A stretch of DNA of 36,465 nucleotides, from positions 1 through 36,465 of the forward strand of contig NZ_JAGPBB010000040.1 of NCBI RefSeq assembly GCF_018063565.1, given 5' to 3'. The position numbers were made by a program, and so were the translations under genes. This DNA is from Rhodoferax sp. Lineage in GTDB: Bacteria; Pseudomonadota; Gammaproteobacteria; Burkholderiales; Burkholderiaceae_C. The stretch's first letter is position 1. Each line of letters begins with the position of its first letter. Positions 36,079 through 36,465 of the stretch are shown in pieces. Below the pieces are notes generated by a model. That model ran no database searches and was not told the DNA's origin. It saw only the letters and a program-made list of their open reading frames with translations.

Positions 36079-36465
36079 GGGTGTGCTCGCCAAAAGAGTA
36101 ACCTGACATGATAGTGAACTATGGAGGTTCAGGTCTTTGTTGCATGCTTGTTGCGGCACGCGATCATGAACGAGGCCACCGATTGGCTAAACTTCTATCA
36201 CTACAAGTGATGGCCCTCGACGCTCGGCTATGTTGTGGCAATGGGGAAAAGATCACTCTTGGGGAAATGTTTGGAAACCTCATCGACTCCGACTTTTGAA
36301 TTTGAGCAAAACAGCCTTCCGGTCTACGCGATTCGTCTCAGTATTTTCCAATTCAGGTATGAGCCTGAAGGGTGCGCAATTTGGTTGACTTCGGGGTGCG
36401 GGCTGACCGGGTTAAAAAGGGGAGTTTAAGGGCTTACTTCCCGGATCCCTGAGTACGGCTGTTTT
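36079..36465. other. Gene-free end of window
   Basis: About 390 bases upstream of uvrA without a supportable gene. An imperfect inverted repeat of ACCTGA and TCAGGT flanks 36102-36135. I did not find a CTGT-N8-ACAG SOS box here, so LexA control of uvrA is not visible in this stretch. Confidence 0.5.

Overview
The window looks like a chromosomal segment of a betaproteobacterium of the order Burkholderiales, most likely Comamonadaceae (Rhodoferax- or Polaromonas-like). This is inferred from gene families and style: a long UvrA with an inter-domain insert, an SHP/DHC haem cluster, RND operons and GC-rich coding with many GTG/TTG codons near starts. No rRNA or tRNA gene is visible, so the taxonomy is not proven. 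By eye, roughly 1-12,000 is less GC-rich, rich in non-coding sequence and carries mobile or decayed elements. From about 13,000 to the end it is a compact, GC-rich, gene-dense chromosome.

Region 1 (1-8,270): On the minus strand, galT is followed by what looks like a galK start that runs into unrelated sequence. To its right is a minus-strand operon: DeoR-type repressor, ABC ATPase, UgpB-like binding protein, two permeases, a metallophosphoesterase and, after a 185-base gap, a histidine phosphatase. It reads as a self-regulated uptake-and-dephosphorylation cassette for an organophosphate such as glycerol-3-phosphate or a glycerophosphodiester. The exact substrate is inferred. A strong promoter precedes the repressor gene, and a hairpin separates the binding-protein gene from the permease genes.

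Region 2 (8,270-12,024): This is a decayed accessory stretch. It holds the 3' part of a group II intron (RT/maturase tail plus domain V), an unknown membrane-anchored protein, and a long non-coding stretch. That stretch contains one copy of a ~232 bp repeat fused to a scrap of an RND pump gene. A DUF4386-type membrane protein follows.

Region 3 (12,025-18,917): This is a haem and redox block. A lipoprotein with a Pro-Thr hexamer-repeat linker and a C-terminal cytochrome c domain lies next to a PepSY/response-regulator/sensor-kinase operon. Divergent to that operon is a plus-strand set: SHP-type monohaem cytochrome, dihaem cytochrome DHC, a second PepSY protein and a ferric-reductase-like flavocytochrome. 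The divergent promoter region contains a symmetrical array of four TGAAC-type half-sites at 10-11 bp steps, a good candidate operator for the response regulator. Electrons could run from NAD(P)H through flavin and membrane haems to DHC and then SHP.

Region 4 (18,918-25,660): The second copy of the repeat abuts the 3' end of a complete tripartite RND efflux operon (outer-membrane factor, adaptor, pump). A small secreted protein gene lies upstream of it.

Region 5 (25,747-36,078): Housekeeping and stress genes follow: an NTF2-like protein coupled to a short-chain dehydrogenase, a YecA/SEC-C protein, a CAP-domain lipoprotein, two small heat-shock proteins behind a clear sigma-32-type promoter, a CoA-transferase with a C-terminal extension, a GGDEF diguanylate cyclase and uvrA. 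The last ~390 bases hold no gene I can support.
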